The notes beneath the pieces were generated by a model. That model made no database searches. It was given only the letters and a program-made list of their open reading frames with translations, and was not told where the DNA came from. From Anaerolineaceae bacterium (lineage in GTDB: Bacteria > Chloroflexota > Anaerolineae > Anaerolineales > Anaerolineaceae), in NCBI GenBank assembly GCA_003524305.1, contig DQHW01000026.1, forward strand, positions 35,635 through 62,651: a DNA stretch of 27,017 bases, read 5' to 3'. A program made the position numbers and the translations under genes. This document shows, one piece after another, positions 6,710-14,692 of the stretch; the stretch's first letter is position 1, and each line of letters begins with the position of its first letter.

Positions 6710-8245
6710 CTAACCGATTCCGGTTCGACTGATAAATTGAGCCAGAATTTTATCTTCCAATTGTCTGGATTCTTCCACCATGGATAAAACCTTGGTGATC
6801 AGTTCAGTAGCTGAATCAGGATGTTCAAGATTATGGATATTGATGCGCACATTCGCAGCAGCGCTTTTGAGTCCGCCGACGGCAAGCGAAGCGGCTGAGA
6901 GGGCATCCGAGATGGCATTGAGATTTCCAAATTCTGCAGCAACCAGGGCCTGCTTGATAACATCCAAGCACAGTTCTGCCGAGTGATAAGGCACACGAGC
7001 CGCCTGCAGTGTGGCCGCTTCCATGGCGGATGCTCTTGCTACAAGTTGATCGGGAGAATCCTTGGGCATACGAACGGCTTGCAAGAATCTATCAAACGAG
7101 GCGGCATCTTCCGCGACTGCGTTCTGAAGTTGAACACGAAGTTCTTCTGCCTGCTCAATCATTTTCTGCATCTGAGGTTCAACTTCGATATATTTTGTCT
7201 TGCCCAGGGTTACTTTGCCAACCATGGCAACCAATGCAGCCGCTGAAGCTGCCGCATAGGCTGCGGCGGAACCGCCACCCGGCGTGGGGTCAGAACTTGC
7301 CAATTGATCAAGGAACTCAAACCTGGATTTTTGGGCTGCTTCAGATTGGGCAACTTCATACAGCCGATTCTCTAATATTTGATCCGGCTTAAAACCATCC
7401 AACTGGGTGTACCAAACTGCGGCATCTATCAAGGCATCCTGGGGGATAAGGCCGACGAGTTCACTGTGATGGATGCTCACGCCATAGCGTTCAGCTTCGC
7501 GCCTGACAGCCTCCACCACACGCGCCATAGGGGTTTGTTTGAAATTGGTCATGTTCATCGAAACCTGGGCTCGCTCATCAACCATAACGCCCATGGCTTT
7601 TATAAAGTGAAATCCGCCTGAAGAATGGCGCATGGCCTTGGCGATCTTTTGAGCAATACTGAGATCATTGGTGGTCAAATATATATTGAAAGCAATCAGG
7701 GGTGCCCTGGCGCCGATGACGGTCGCGCCAGCAGTGCCCAATTTGGAGGGGCCAAAGTCAGGTTTCCGTTCAGCATTGGCAAGAATATCGGCTTTCAATC
7801 CTTCATACTGACCTTTGCGTATGTTTTCTAGGTTCTGCCGTTCAGGCCGGCTGGCGGCTTCTTCATAAAGGTAAACCGGGATTGAAAGCTGTTCACCTAC
7901 ACGCTTGCCGAGGCGCTGCGCCATCAGGATGCAATCTGGCATTGTGATACCGGAGATGGGCACAAATGGGACGACATCCGTGGCGCCGATACGCGGATGC
8001 GCGCCGGTATGTTCATCCAGGTTGATCAATTCTGAAGCGGTCTTGATCGACCTGAAAGCAGCTTCTTCCACGGCGTCAGGCTCACCCACCATGGTAATAA
8101 CGGTGCGGTTATGATCAAGATCAGAATGTTTATCCAATACCTGCACGCCCGCGACAGCTTGAATGGAAGCAACAATCCTTTCCACTACATCTGCACGGCG
8201 CGCTTCTGAAAAATTGGGGATACATTCAACCAGGGCTTTGGGCAT
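6710..8245 (-). CDS. ftcD: Bifunctional glutamate formimidoyltransferase / formimidotetrahydrofolate cyclodeaminase
   Basis: The 511-residue protein joins two enzymes, as in animal FTCD. Residues 1-300 are the transferase, which starts with LVECIPNFSE and contains EHTGAHPRIGATDVVPF (78-94) with the conserved catalytic-site histidines. It moves the formimino group from N-formimino-glutamate to tetrahydrofolate. Residues 310-511 are the cyclodeaminase, marked by LASSDPTPGGGSAAA (315-329). It releases ammonia and forms 5,10-methenyl-tetrahydrofolate. Fusion allows channelling of the polyglutamated folate between the sites. Length is close to the animal enzyme. The ATG at 8245 follows AGAGGA at good spacing. 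No other histidine-degradation genes are in the window, so the formimino donor pathway must be encoded elsewhere. The mazG stop lies 59 bases upstream. Confidence 0.93.
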   Translation of the reverse strand: MPKALVECIPNFSEARRADVVERIVASIQAVAGVQVLDKHSDLDHNRTVITMVGEPDAVEEAAFRSIKTASELINLDEHTGAHPRIGATDVVPFVPISGITMPDCILMAQRLGKRVGEQLSIPVYLYEEAASRPERQNLENIRKGQYEGLKADILANAERKPDFGPSKLGTAGATVIGARAPLIAFNIYLTTNDLSIAQKIAKAMRHSSGGFHFIKAMGVMVDERAQVSMNMTNFKQTPMARVVEAVRREAERYGVSIHHSELVGLIPQDALIDAAVWYTQLDGFKPDQILENRLYEVAQSEAAQKSRFEFLDQLASSDPTPGGGSAAAYAAASAAALVAMVGKVTLGKTKYIEVEPQMQKMIEQAEELRVQLQNAVAEDAASFDRFLQAVRMPKDSPDQLVARASAMEAATLQAARVPYHSAELCLDVIKQALVAAEFGNLNAISDALSAASLAVGGLKSAAANVRINIHNLEHPDSATELITKVLSMVEESRQLEDKILAQFISRTGIG

Positions 8246-8275
8246 TGTTCATCCTCTAATCATTAGGTTGGAGTA

Positions 8276-8304
8276 ATTATAATCCTTCGCAAATAGCACA
8301 TAAA
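8276..8304 (-). promoter_or_regulatory. Weak promoter candidate for ftcD
   Basis: TATAAT stands at 8281-8276 on the minus strand, about 30 bases before the ftcD start. The matching -35 position holds TTTATG (8304-8299, spacer 17), which agrees only partly with consensus. ftcD could instead be transcribed from the mazG side. Confidence 0.35.
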
Positions 8305-9729
8305 CTAGACGTCAAATCCCTTGGCTTGTTCCCAAAACGCATCCATCTCGGCAAGGGTCATTTTCTGCATGTCTTTGCCTGACAAACGCGCCTGTTCTTC
8401 AATGAATGCGAAACGCTTGCGGAATTTGAGGTTGGTCTGCCGAAGTGCGGATTCTGAATCCACTTTGTACCAACGAATAACGTTCACAAGGGCAAACAAG
8501 AGGTCGCCCAACTCTTTGGCGCGTTCTTCTTCATTGGCTGCCATTTTGACTTCTTCAAGCTCTTCCATGACCTTTTCAAGCACGGGACCTATATCAGGCC
8601 AATCGAAACCGACCCGGGCAGCGCGGTCCTGAATGGCTTGGGCTTGTGCCAGAGCCGGGTAAGAGATTGGCACCCCATCCAGCATCCCTTTTTTAGATTC
8701 ATCCCCGTTTTTGAGGCGCTCCTGCCCCTTGAGAGACTCCCAATTCTGAACCACATCCTTCTCACCATCCACCACCCAATCTTTGAATACATGGGGATGC
8801 CGATAGACAATCTTGCGGTTGATGCCCGAGAGCACATCCGCCATGGTAAATTCACCGGCTTCTGCAGCAATCTGGGAATGCAAGAGAATTTGAAGCAGAA
8901 TATCGCCCAATTCTTCTTTGAGGCTGCCGGGATCATGCCGGTCAAGTGCATCGAGTGCTTCATAGGTTTCTTCAAGTAGATAGGTTCGCAGCGATTCATG
9001 AGTCTGCTTCTTATCCCATGGACAGCCGTCTTCAGGTGCCCGCAGGTGGGCGATGACTTCTTGAAAACTCTCCAATGAACTGTCGTGTGAAGTTGGAGGC
9101 ACAAACAAAATGGTGATTGGATCGGTTATCTCACCAAGCTGTGATAATGGGGTTTTTTTCCAACCTATTTCGCCATCTATTTTTTGGATCAAAGGGTGCA
9201 AGAGGTGGTCTTGTGGAAACAAACTCGATAACAGTTTTTGAATTTGTAATAACTTTTCTTTGGTTTCGATGGTGTATATCAAAATACTGTTATCTGCTGA
9301 AAATGGGGGGTGATGCTTGTTTTCTAAAAGCAAAGAATCCACTGTCACCAATGCACTTTGTGGATATTGGGCAAGCAGGCTGGTTAAACCAAAAGCCATG
9401 TCTTCGCCCCTATGCGTTACCATATTGATAGAAGGTATATCTTGACCAAGGCATATGCCAACCTGGTCGGCGATCATTGGAACAATGGGGGTTAAGTACA
9501 ATATGGTGGCATTATCTTTTAAATTTGCCAGTGTTTGCTGCTTCCACTGCACCAGCGATTGATCATCCTGTTTTGAAAACAGCGTGGCCAAGGCAACCTG
9601 TTCCATGTGTAATAAATTCAGGGCGGTTGTGCCTCGTGCGATTGCCAGATCAAAAGTTTTTACTCGACGAATATTTTCAACTGCTTCTGATCCCAACCCG
9701 CAGTAGATAAGTTTGTAGTTATTAGCCAT
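8305..9729 (-). CDS. mazG: MazG-family nucleoside triphosphate pyrophosphohydrolase with methylase-like N-terminal domain
   Basis: The 474-residue protein has an N-terminal domain of about 210 residues resembling the tetrapyrrole-methylase-like half of YabN/MazG proteins. It opens with KLIYCGLGSE, where active methylases have a GLGPGD-type loop, and ends near TILFVPP (206-212). The MazG part (213-474) starts with LRAPEDGCPWDKKQTHESL. It carries LLEETYEALDAL (251-262) and KEELGDILLQ (271-280), whose acidic residues bind Mg, and a second repeat LEEVKM to ELGDLLFALV (391-415). MazG cleaves non-canonical or excess NTPs to NMP and pyrophosphate. I chose the ATG at 9729 because GAGG is five bases upstream; a GTG two codons earlier overlaps that site. 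The degenerate loop suggests that the N-terminal domain is non-catalytic. It follows the ribosomal cluster and precedes ftcD. Confidence 0.9.
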   Translation of the reverse strand: MANNYKLIYCGLGSEAVENIRRVKTFDLAIARGTTALNLLHMEQVALATLFSKQDDQSLVQWKQQTLANLKDNATILYLTPIVPMIADQVGICLGQDIPSINMVTHRGEDMAFGLTSLLAQYPQSALVTVDSLLLENKHHPPFSADNSILIYTIETKEKLLQIQKLLSSLFPQDHLLHPLIQKIDGEIGWKKTPLSQLGEITDPITILFVPPTSHDSSLESFQEVIAHLRAPEDGCPWDKKQTHESLRTYLLEETYEALDALDRHDPGSLKEELGDILLQILLHSQIAAEAGEFTMADVLSGINRKIVYRHPHVFKDWVVDGEKDVVQNWESLKGQERLKNGDESKKGMLDGVPISYPALAQAQAIQDRAARVGFDWPDIGPVLEKVMEELEEVKMAANEEERAKELGDLLFALVNVIRWYKVDSESALRQTNLKFRKRFAFIEEQARLSGKDMQKMTLAEMDAFWEQAKGFDV

Positions 9730-9779
9730 GATCACCTCAAAACCACCAGAACCAGTGTCAGTTAAGCAATTAAAACATT

Positions 9780-9860
9780 GAGATGCAATCTGCCTGGTAA
9801 GAGATCGAAAATAGTAATGTATTTCACTACTTCCGATCCAACCGAAGACGATTGCATCTC
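9780..9860 (-). terminator. Two-tier hairpin after rpsI: terminator or structured RNA
   Basis: An outer 11-bp perfect stem pairs 9780-9790 with 9850-9860. Inside it a 15-bp stem pairs 9803-9817 with 9824-9838 around a six-base loop. Three of the inner pairs are G-U only when the minus strand is read as RNA; on the plus strand they would be mismatches. On that strand the outer stem is followed by CAATGTTTTAATT, a weak T-rich tail. The position between the last ribosomal gene and mazG fits a terminator or an RNA-processing site. Exact function is uncertain. Confidence 0.6.
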
Positions 9861-9891
9861 GCTGAAATCAGATTCAGAATCTGAAGAAATT

Positions 9892-10287
9892 TTAACGTTT
9901 GGTATAAGTAGGTGCCTTACGGGCACGTTTCAAACCTGGTTTCTTACGTTCCTTGATGCGGGGATCGCGGGTAAGGAAACCACCTTTGCGCAAACTGGCG
10001 ATGCTATCGATATCCAATTTGACCAAAGCGCGGGCAAGCCCAAGTTGTACTGAATCGGTCTGGCCGGTAACGCCGCCGCCATAAACCGTAGCAGTGATAT
10101 CAAAGGTCTCGCGATCTTTTGACACAGCAGCCAGGGGACCAAGAATAGCTTCCATATCTCCGATACGAGGGAAGTAATGTTCCAGCGGTTTGTCATTAAC
10201 CGTAAATTTGCCTGTACCGCTCATGATACGAACACGAGCTGAACTTTCTTTTCGGCGACCAATACCTTCATAATATTGAACTGGCAT
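9892..10287 (-). CDS. rpsI: Ribosomal protein S9 (uS9)
   Basis: This 131-residue protein matches S9 over its whole length. YYEGIGRRKESSARVR is at the N-terminus, YGGGVTGQTDSVQLGLARAL lies in the middle, and a very basic tail ends in APTYTKR. S9 sits in the 30S head, and its C-terminal tail reaches the anticodon stem of P-site tRNA. Most bacteria end in SKR; here the serine is threonine. AAAGGAGC stands upstream of the ATG. It is the last gene of the ribosomal cluster, 15 bases after rplM, and a strong hairpin follows. Confidence 0.97.
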   Translation of the reverse strand: MPVQYYEGIGRRKESSARVRIMSGTGKFTVNDKPLEHYFPRIGDMEAILGPLAAVSKDRETFDITATVYGGGVTGQTDSVQLGLARALVKLDIDSIASLRKGGFLTRDPRIKERKKPGLKRARKAPTYTKR

Positions 10288-10302
10288 ATTCGTCTAGCTC
10301 CT

Positions 10303-10731
10303 TTATGCTACCGGTTTCGGGTTTTGTGCAGCATGCGGATGTTCGCTGCCGGCATAAACCTTCAACCTTTTGAAAATCGAACGACCCATGCGGTTGTGAG
10401 GTAACATACCCCAAACAGCAGCAGTGATCACACGATCCGGATGAACACGCATTTGTTCCTTCAGGCCTACGGTTTTCAAACCACCGGGATATCCTGAGTG
10501 CTTGTAATAATTTTTGGTTTCGAGTTTCTTTTGGGTAATGGCAAGTTTATCAACATTGATCACAACTACCACATCACCCATTTCAACACCGGGTGTGAAA
10601 GATGGTTTGTGTTTGCCAAGTAAATAATTGGCAATCTGTGTTGACAGACGACCGATGCCCTGACCTGCAGCATCAATCAAAAGCCACTCTGGTTCTTGTC
10701 TTCCTTTTAGGACGTAAGTCTTGTCCAGCAT
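10303..10731 (-). CDS. rplM: Ribosomal protein L13 (uL13)
   Basis: The 142-residue protein has the L13 landmarks YVLKGRQEPEWLLIDA, GRLSTQIANYLLGKHKP, the central GDVVVVINVDKL and HNRMGRSIFKRLKVYAG. It is an early assembly protein of the 50S subunit. I chose the ATG at 10731, which has GGAG five bases upstream and gives the usual length. An in-frame ATG nine codons earlier (10758) has no such site. rplM and rpsI are paired in nearly all bacteria. Here they follow truA at the end of the alpha-operon genes. Confidence 0.97.
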   Translation of the reverse strand: MLDKTYVLKGRQEPEWLLIDAAGQGIGRLSTQIANYLLGKHKPSFTPGVEMGDVVVVINVDKLAITQKKLETKNYYKHSGYPGGLKTVGLKEQMRVHPDRVITAAVWGMLPHNRMGRSIFKRLKVYAGSEHPHAAQNPKPVA

Positions 10732-10767
10732 AGTCTCTCCGTTAGCCTGTATTCTCAAGCCATGTTT

Positions 10768-11538
10768 CTAATTTTCCGTTTGATCAACTGATCCTTGCAT
10801 TCTGCCTTCGTAAGCGACTTTGGAGAGAACCAAACCATGAGATGGGGCCAAGCCCGGCTTGATGATCACTCTTTCGCTTAATCCCTTCACCAGGTCTTCA
10901 AAACTCAAAGCGCCTCTGGCAAATTGCACCTGCATATAAACCAGGCGCCTTACCATGTGATAAAGAAATGCGTTAGCCTTGATTTCATAAATCCAACCGT
11001 TGTCCTTTTCAGTCCACTGGCTCGTAAAAACTTCACGAACTGTAGAACTGCCAGGTTTCATTGCCCGACCAAATGAGGAGAAATCGTAGCGTCCAATGAA
11101 AGGAGCGGCTGCCTGATTCAACAGCTTTCCCTCCAATGGAGGCCAGATCCTCCATGCATATCGTTCGAGCAGCGGTTGATTCTGCTGAGCATAATAGAGT
11201 GTGTAGAGATAGGTCCGGCTTGAAGCGTCATAACGGGGGTGGAATTCCGCCTCGGCTCGGGCTATACTCTGTACCACTGCATCCTGCGGCAATTTGGCGT
11301 TCAGGGCATTTAGAAGAATTTCGTCTTCGTGATGCCAATCCAGTGAAAAAGCAACGACCTGCCCGGTAGCGTGAACCCCCGCATCAGTCCTTCCGGCAAA
11401 GAGGATGGTTTCCTCCTGCCAGCCGAGCTCTAATAATGCGGCTTCTACGACTGCCTGAACAGTGCGAGTCTTTCTCTGGCGCTGAAAACCTGCGAAATCA
11501 GTGCCGTCGTAAGCAAGGATAAGTTGGTAACGTGCCAT
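10768..11538 (-). CDS. truA: tRNA pseudouridine(38-40) synthase TruA
   Basis: The 256-residue protein starts with the typical YQLILAYDGTDFAGFQRQ. It carries the catalytic motif AGRTDAGVHATGQVVAF with Asp52, the nucleophile that attacks uracil C6. FLYHMVRRLVYMQV lies near the C-terminus, as in the family. TruA converts U38, U39 and U40 in the anticodon arm of many tRNAs to pseudouridine and works as a homodimer in the cytoplasm. It is placed 26 bases after rplQ and 36 bases before rplM, an order also seen in Firmicutes and Chloroflexota. AGGGAC lies about nine bases before the ATG. Expression is thus tied to ribosome synthesis. Confidence 0.96.
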   Translation of the reverse strand: MARYQLILAYDGTDFAGFQRQRKTRTVQAVVEAALLELGWQEETILFAGRTDAGVHATGQVVAFSLDWHHEDEILLNALNAKLPQDAVVQSIARAEAEFHPRYDASSRTYLYTLYYAQQNQPLLERYAWRIWPPLEGKLLNQAAAPFIGRYDFSSFGRAMKPGSSTVREVFTSQWTEKDNGWIYEIKANAFLYHMVRRLVYMQVQFARGALSFEDLVKGLSERVIIKPGLAPSHGLVLSKVAYEGRMQGSVDQTEN

Positions 11539-11564
11539 TCCTAGCCGTCCCTAAATGGAACGAG

Positions 11565-11942
11565 CTATTCTTCTACAAGTTCGATCAAGACCATATCGGA
11601 AGAATCTCCGAGACGTGGTCCTAATTTCAAAATACGGGTATAACCACCATTGCGGGTTTCAAAGCGGGGACCAATTTCATCAAACAATTTCTTGACCATG
11701 GTGGCATCGCCTAAACGGGCAGCAGCCAACCGACGGGCATTCATTTTGTCTGTGTCACTGCCCTTTATGCTTCGCCGAGCAAGAGTGATCAGTTTTTCAG
11801 CCTCGCCGCGAATGAATAATGCCTTAGCGCGGGTGGTTGTGATTTTTTCGTGTGTAAACAATTGATTGATCATGGTGCGGCGCAAGCCCAACCGTTGATC
11901 TTTTGTTCGTCCTAATCGATATCCAGCTACATTATGACGCAT
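11565..11942 (-). CDS. rplQ: Ribosomal protein L17 (bL17)
   Basis: The 125-residue protein begins with MRHNVAGYRLGRTKDQRLGL and continues with NQLFTHEKITTTRAKA, both typical of L17. GGYTRILKLGPRLGDSSDM is near the end, followed by a short acidic tail. L17 lies at the outer mouth of the 50S exit-tunnel region. It starts six bases after rpoA, with GGAG inside the rpoA end, so the two are probably translationally coupled. The rpoA-rplQ pair is conserved in bacteria. Confidence 0.97.
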   Translation of the reverse strand: MRHNVAGYRLGRTKDQRLGLRRTMINQLFTHEKITTTRAKALFIRGEAEKLITLARRSIKGSDTDKMNARRLAAARLGDATMVKKLFDEIGPRFETRNGGYTRILKLGPRLGDSSDMVLIELVEE

Positions 11943-11948
11943 AATACA

Positions 11949-12914
11949 TCACTCCACATCTTTATCGTCTTGCATAAAGCCTTTTTCTTTCATCTTGTCG
12001 CGCAATTCATCCAGGCTTTTTTCGCCAAAATTGCGGATCGACATGACGGCTTCTTCGCCTTTTTCAAGAAGTTCAAGCACGTCACCAACGTTGGTGATGC
12101 CAGTACGCTTCAAGGAATTGAAGACTCGAACCGAGAGGTCAAGATTCTCAATGGGCGTTTCTGCAGCTTCACTGGTCAGATGACTGCCAGAGGCTTCTTT
12201 TTCAATACTCATCATCAAAGATTCTTCGCTGATGCCTGAGATAAAGCGCAGGTGATCAATTACGATCTTTGAAGCGGTGCCCAAAGTCTTTTCCGGTGCA
12301 ATCGTACCATCGGTCCAGATTTCAAGGACGAGGCGGTCATAATTGGTGCTTTGACCGACACGAGCCTGGCCAACAGTGAAGTTCACACGTTTGACAGGTG
12401 AATAGATCGCATCAACAGGAAGTTCTCCGATGGGGAGCTTGCCACTGCGATCGCCGGCAGGAGAATATCCACGGCCACGATCAACCGTAAAATCGATATC
12501 CAGCTTGGTCTTGGCATCATCTACTGTGAACAGGTAAAGATCAGGGTTGACAATTTCAACTTCAGCCGGAGCTTGAATGTCAGCGGCAGTCACCTCGCCA
12601 GCACCACGAACATCGAGGTGCAAGTGGGCGGAATCGCCTTCATGCAAGATCATGCGGATCTGTTTCACCTGCAGGGTAACCTGGATGACATCTTCACGAA
12701 CGCCAGGGATGTCACTAAATTCGTGCATCACATCTGACACGCGCATGGATGAAATCGCAGCACCATCCAGTGAAGACAGCAATACACGCCTCAGTGCATT
12801 ACCGAGGGTATCGCCAAATCCACGTTCAAGCGGACTGATGATAAACTTTCCATAATTGCGAGCTTCTGCTTCTCGCTCGACTTTTGGTGTAACCATATTA
12901 GTTAAAGCGCACAC
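11949..12914 (-). CDS. rpoA: RNA polymerase alpha subunit
   Basis: The 321-residue protein has both alpha domains. The N-terminal dimerisation domain contains YGKFIISPLERGFGDTLGNA (21-40) and LRRVLLSSLDGAA. The C-terminal DNA-binding domain starts near residue 255, with LSVRVFNSLKRTGITNVGD and later RNFGEKSLDELRDKM. The N-domain nucleates assembly of beta and beta'. The C-domain contacts UP elements and activators. A lysine/aspartate-rich tail ends the protein. I kept the ATG at 12914 because AAGGGG lies just upstream. An ATG at 12896 (MVTPKVE) would shorten it by six residues but lacks a clear site. It lies between rpsD and rplQ as in most alpha operons. Confidence 0.97.
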   Translation of the reverse strand: MCALTNMVTPKVEREAEARNYGKFIISPLERGFGDTLGNALRRVLLSSLDGAAISSMRVSDVMHEFSDIPGVREDVIQVTLQVKQIRMILHEGDSAHLHLDVRGAGEVTAADIQAPAEVEIVNPDLYLFTVDDAKTKLDIDFTVDRGRGYSPAGDRSGKLPIGELPVDAIYSPVKRVNFTVGQARVGQSTNYDRLVLEIWTDGTIAPEKTLGTASKIVIDHLRFISGISEESLMMSIEKEASGSHLTSEAAETPIENLDLSVRVFNSLKRTGITNVGDVLELLEKGEEAVMSIRNFGEKSLDELRDKMKEKGFMQDDKDVE

Positions 12915-12965
12915 ATTTACCCCTTTCCGATACCGATACGTATCCTAGCTCTGGGTTAATGGACA

Positions 12966-13604
12966 TTAGCGTGAGTAGTACTCCACGATCAATTGTTCAT
13001 TCAGGCTGCCATCAATCTCAGCCCGTTCAGGAAGACGTAACATTCGACCAGAAAGATTCTTAAGATCACGATCCATCCATACAGCGCAAGGGCGCTTTTC
13101 AGCAAAATCGGGAAGCTGTTTGAAAAAGGTCAATTTCTTGGCAGCATCGGTGGCTGAAATAGCATCACCAGGCTTTACGAGCATGGAGGGGATGTCAGCA
13201 CGACGGCCATTGACCACGAAATGACCATGATTGACCAATTGGCGAGCCTGAGCACGGCTGTCAGCCAAACCCAAACGGAAAACCGCATTGTCAAGACGCA
13301 TTTCAAGAGTCTGCAACAGATTCAAACCGGTCATACCACGGGTGCGAAGGGCAATTCCAAAGGAACGGCGGAATTGACGTTCGAGCACACCATACACCCG
13401 GCGGGCACGCTGTTTGGCGCGCAGTTGACGGGCATAATCGCTCTCACGTTCTGAACGACCTTGTTTGGTTTTGCCGTGCTGACCAGGAGCATATCCGCGT
13501 TTTTCAAACCCGCATTTGGGTGTGAAGCAGCGACTGCCCTTCAAAAATAATTTTTCGCCTTCTCGCCGGCATAGTCTGCATACCGGACCAGTATATTTTG
13601 CCAT
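12966..13604 (-). CDS. rpsD: Ribosomal protein S4 (uS4), zinc-binding form
   Basis: The 212-residue protein opens with MAKYTGPVCRLCRREG. Four cysteines (C9, C12, C26, C31) form the zinc site of the C+ type of S4. The S4 RNA-binding domain follows, with MRLDNAVFRLGLADSRAQA and QLVNHGHFVVNGR. S4 starts 30S assembly by binding the 5' domain of 16S rRNA and lines the mRNA entry tunnel. In E. coli it also represses the alpha operon. Whether that happens here is unknown, though the 108-bp spacer before rpsK is a conceivable site. GGAGAAGG precedes the ATG. rpoA starts 51 bases downstream. Confidence 0.97.
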   Translation of the reverse strand: MAKYTGPVCRLCRREGEKLFLKGSRCFTPKCGFEKRGYAPGQHGKTKQGRSERESDYARQLRAKQRARRVYGVLERQFRRSFGIALRTRGMTGLNLLQTLEMRLDNAVFRLGLADSRAQARQLVNHGHFVVNGRRADIPSMLVKPGDAISATDAAKKLTFFKQLPDFAEKRPCAVWMDRDLKNLSGRMLRLPERAEIDGSLNEQLIVEYYSR

Positions 13605-13621
13605 GTTTTCCTTCTCCTAAA

Positions 13622-14026
13622 TTACACGCGGCGTTTTTTCGGAGGCCGGCAGCCATTGTGAGGTACCGGTGTGATATCAGCAATGGAACGGACTTTCAGT
13701 CCCAATGATTGGACAGCACGAATGGCGGATTCACGTCCGGGACCAGGTCCCTTGATGATCATGTCCACTTCCTGGACACCCATATTCTGGGCTGCCTTGA
13801 TCGCCTGCTCTGCAGCCAAACGGGCCGCAAAGGGAGTGCTCTTGCGGGAGCCTTTGAAGCCAGCGGAGCCTGAACTGCCCCAGCAGATGGTATTACCCTG
13901 CTGATCGGTCACGGTCACAATTGTGTTATTGAAAGACGCAAAAATGTGAACCTGTGCCGAGGACAGTGTGCGCTTGGTTTTCTTGGTAGTGCTTGCGCGA
14001 CGCGTTGAGCGTACATTTTGAGCCAT
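13622..14026 (-). CDS. rpsK: Ribosomal protein S11 (uS11)
   Basis: The 134-residue protein has a basic N-terminal tail and then HIFASFNNTIVTVTDQQGN, GFKGSRKSTPFAA, GPGPGRESAIRA and the C-terminal DITPVPHNGCRPPKKRR, all S11 signatures. It sits on the 30S platform near the 3' end of 16S rRNA and the anti-Shine-Dalgarno region. GAGGAAAT precedes the ATG. It follows rpsM after an unusually long 108-base gap and precedes rpsD by 17 bases. Confidence 0.97.
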   Translation of the reverse strand: MAQNVRSTRRASTTKKTKRTLSSAQVHIFASFNNTIVTVTDQQGNTICWGSSGSAGFKGSRKSTPFAARLAAEQAIKAAQNMGVQEVDMIIKGPGPGRESAIRAVQSLGLKVRSIADITPVPHNGCRPPKKRRV

Positions 14027-14134
14027 ATTTCCTCGTTATCCTGTTTAATCTTATTCGTCATCCGATTTGCACGATCAGACCAGGTTGCCGCGGGGGAGAG
14101 AAGGTACCCCACCCGATCCATCAAGCAAACAAGA
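14027..14134 (-). other. 108-bp spacer between rpsM and rpsK
   Basis: No gene fits here. Read as minus-strand RNA, 14107-14112 and 14090-14095 can form a 6-bp GC-rich stem with one G-U pair and an 11-base loop. There is no T-run, so it is not a clear terminator. The gap is long for this tightly packed cluster. Confidence 0.35.
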
Positions 14135-14524
14135 TTATTTCTTTGCAGCTCCACGACGGCGACCGCGACCGGCAACAGTCTTCTTCGGGCCTTTGGCAAC
14201 GCGTGCGTTTGTGCGGGTGCGTTGGCCGCGGCAAGGAAGATGATGACGATGGCGCATGCCACGATAGCAGCCAATTTCAACGAGGCGTTTGATGTTCATC
14301 TGCACTTCGCGGCGCAGATCGCCTTCGACCTTGAAATTCTTGGTGATATACTCACGCAAGGAGGCCACTTCAGTTTCCGTCAGGTCTTTGACCCGGGTAT
14401 CGGGGCTGACCTGTGTGGATTTGATGATTTCATTGGCGCGAGTGGGGCCAATACCGAAAATGTAGGTTAACCCTACTTCAATACGTTTGTTACGTGGAAG
14501 ATCAACACCTTCAATTCTCGCCAT
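14135..14524 (-). CDS. rpsM: Ribosomal protein S13 (uS13)
   Basis: The 129-residue protein begins MARIEGVDLPRNKRIEVGLT. It contains GIGPTRANEII and the C-terminal CYRGMRHRHHLPCRGQRTRT, followed by a basic tail. S13 is in the 30S head, forms bridges to L5 in the 50S subunit, and its tail touches P-site tRNA. The start lies six bases after the rpmJ stop, and the Shine-Dalgarno AAGGAC overlaps that stop, so rpmJ and rpsM are likely coupled. Confidence 0.97.
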   Translation of the reverse strand: MARIEGVDLPRNKRIEVGLTYIFGIGPTRANEIIKSTQVSPDTRVKDLTETEVASLREYITKNFKVEGDLRREVQMNIKRLVEIGCYRGMRHRHHLPCRGQRTRTNARVAKGPKKTVAGRGRRRGAAKK

Positions 14525-14530
14525 ATGTCC

Positions 14531-14644
14531 TTACCCCTGTCGCTGTTTATGCTTTGGGTTTTCGCAGATGACAAATAAAACACCACTGCGTTTTACAATT
14601 TTGCATTTTGCGCATCGTTTTTTAATGGATGGTGCAACTTTCAT
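14531..14644 (-). CDS. rpmJ: Ribosomal protein L36 (bL36), zinc-binding form
   Basis: This short gene encodes 37 residues that begin MKVAPSIKKRCAKCKIVKRS and end NPKHKQRQG. Cys11, Cys14, Cys27 and His32 form the usual zinc site of the C+ type of L36. L36 is a small late-assembly protein of the 50S subunit. AAGGAGC stands upstream of the ATG. It is placed directly before rpsM as usual, but infA, which commonly precedes it, is absent. Confidence 0.96.
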   Translation of the reverse strand: MKVAPSIKKRCAKCKIVKRSGVLFVICENPKHKQRQG

Positions 14645-14692
14645 TTTATTGCTCCTTTATACAAAAGGTACTGCTATTAAACCGAAGTTTTG

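Noticed and set aside
8589..9104. Second minus-strand frame of 171 codons
   Set aside because: It lies inside mazG in another frame; the mazG frame has the complete catalytic motifs.
12925..12950. Small direct repeat of TATCGG-like units between rpsD and rpoA
   Set aside because: Only two short copies are present, which is not enough to call a repeat element.
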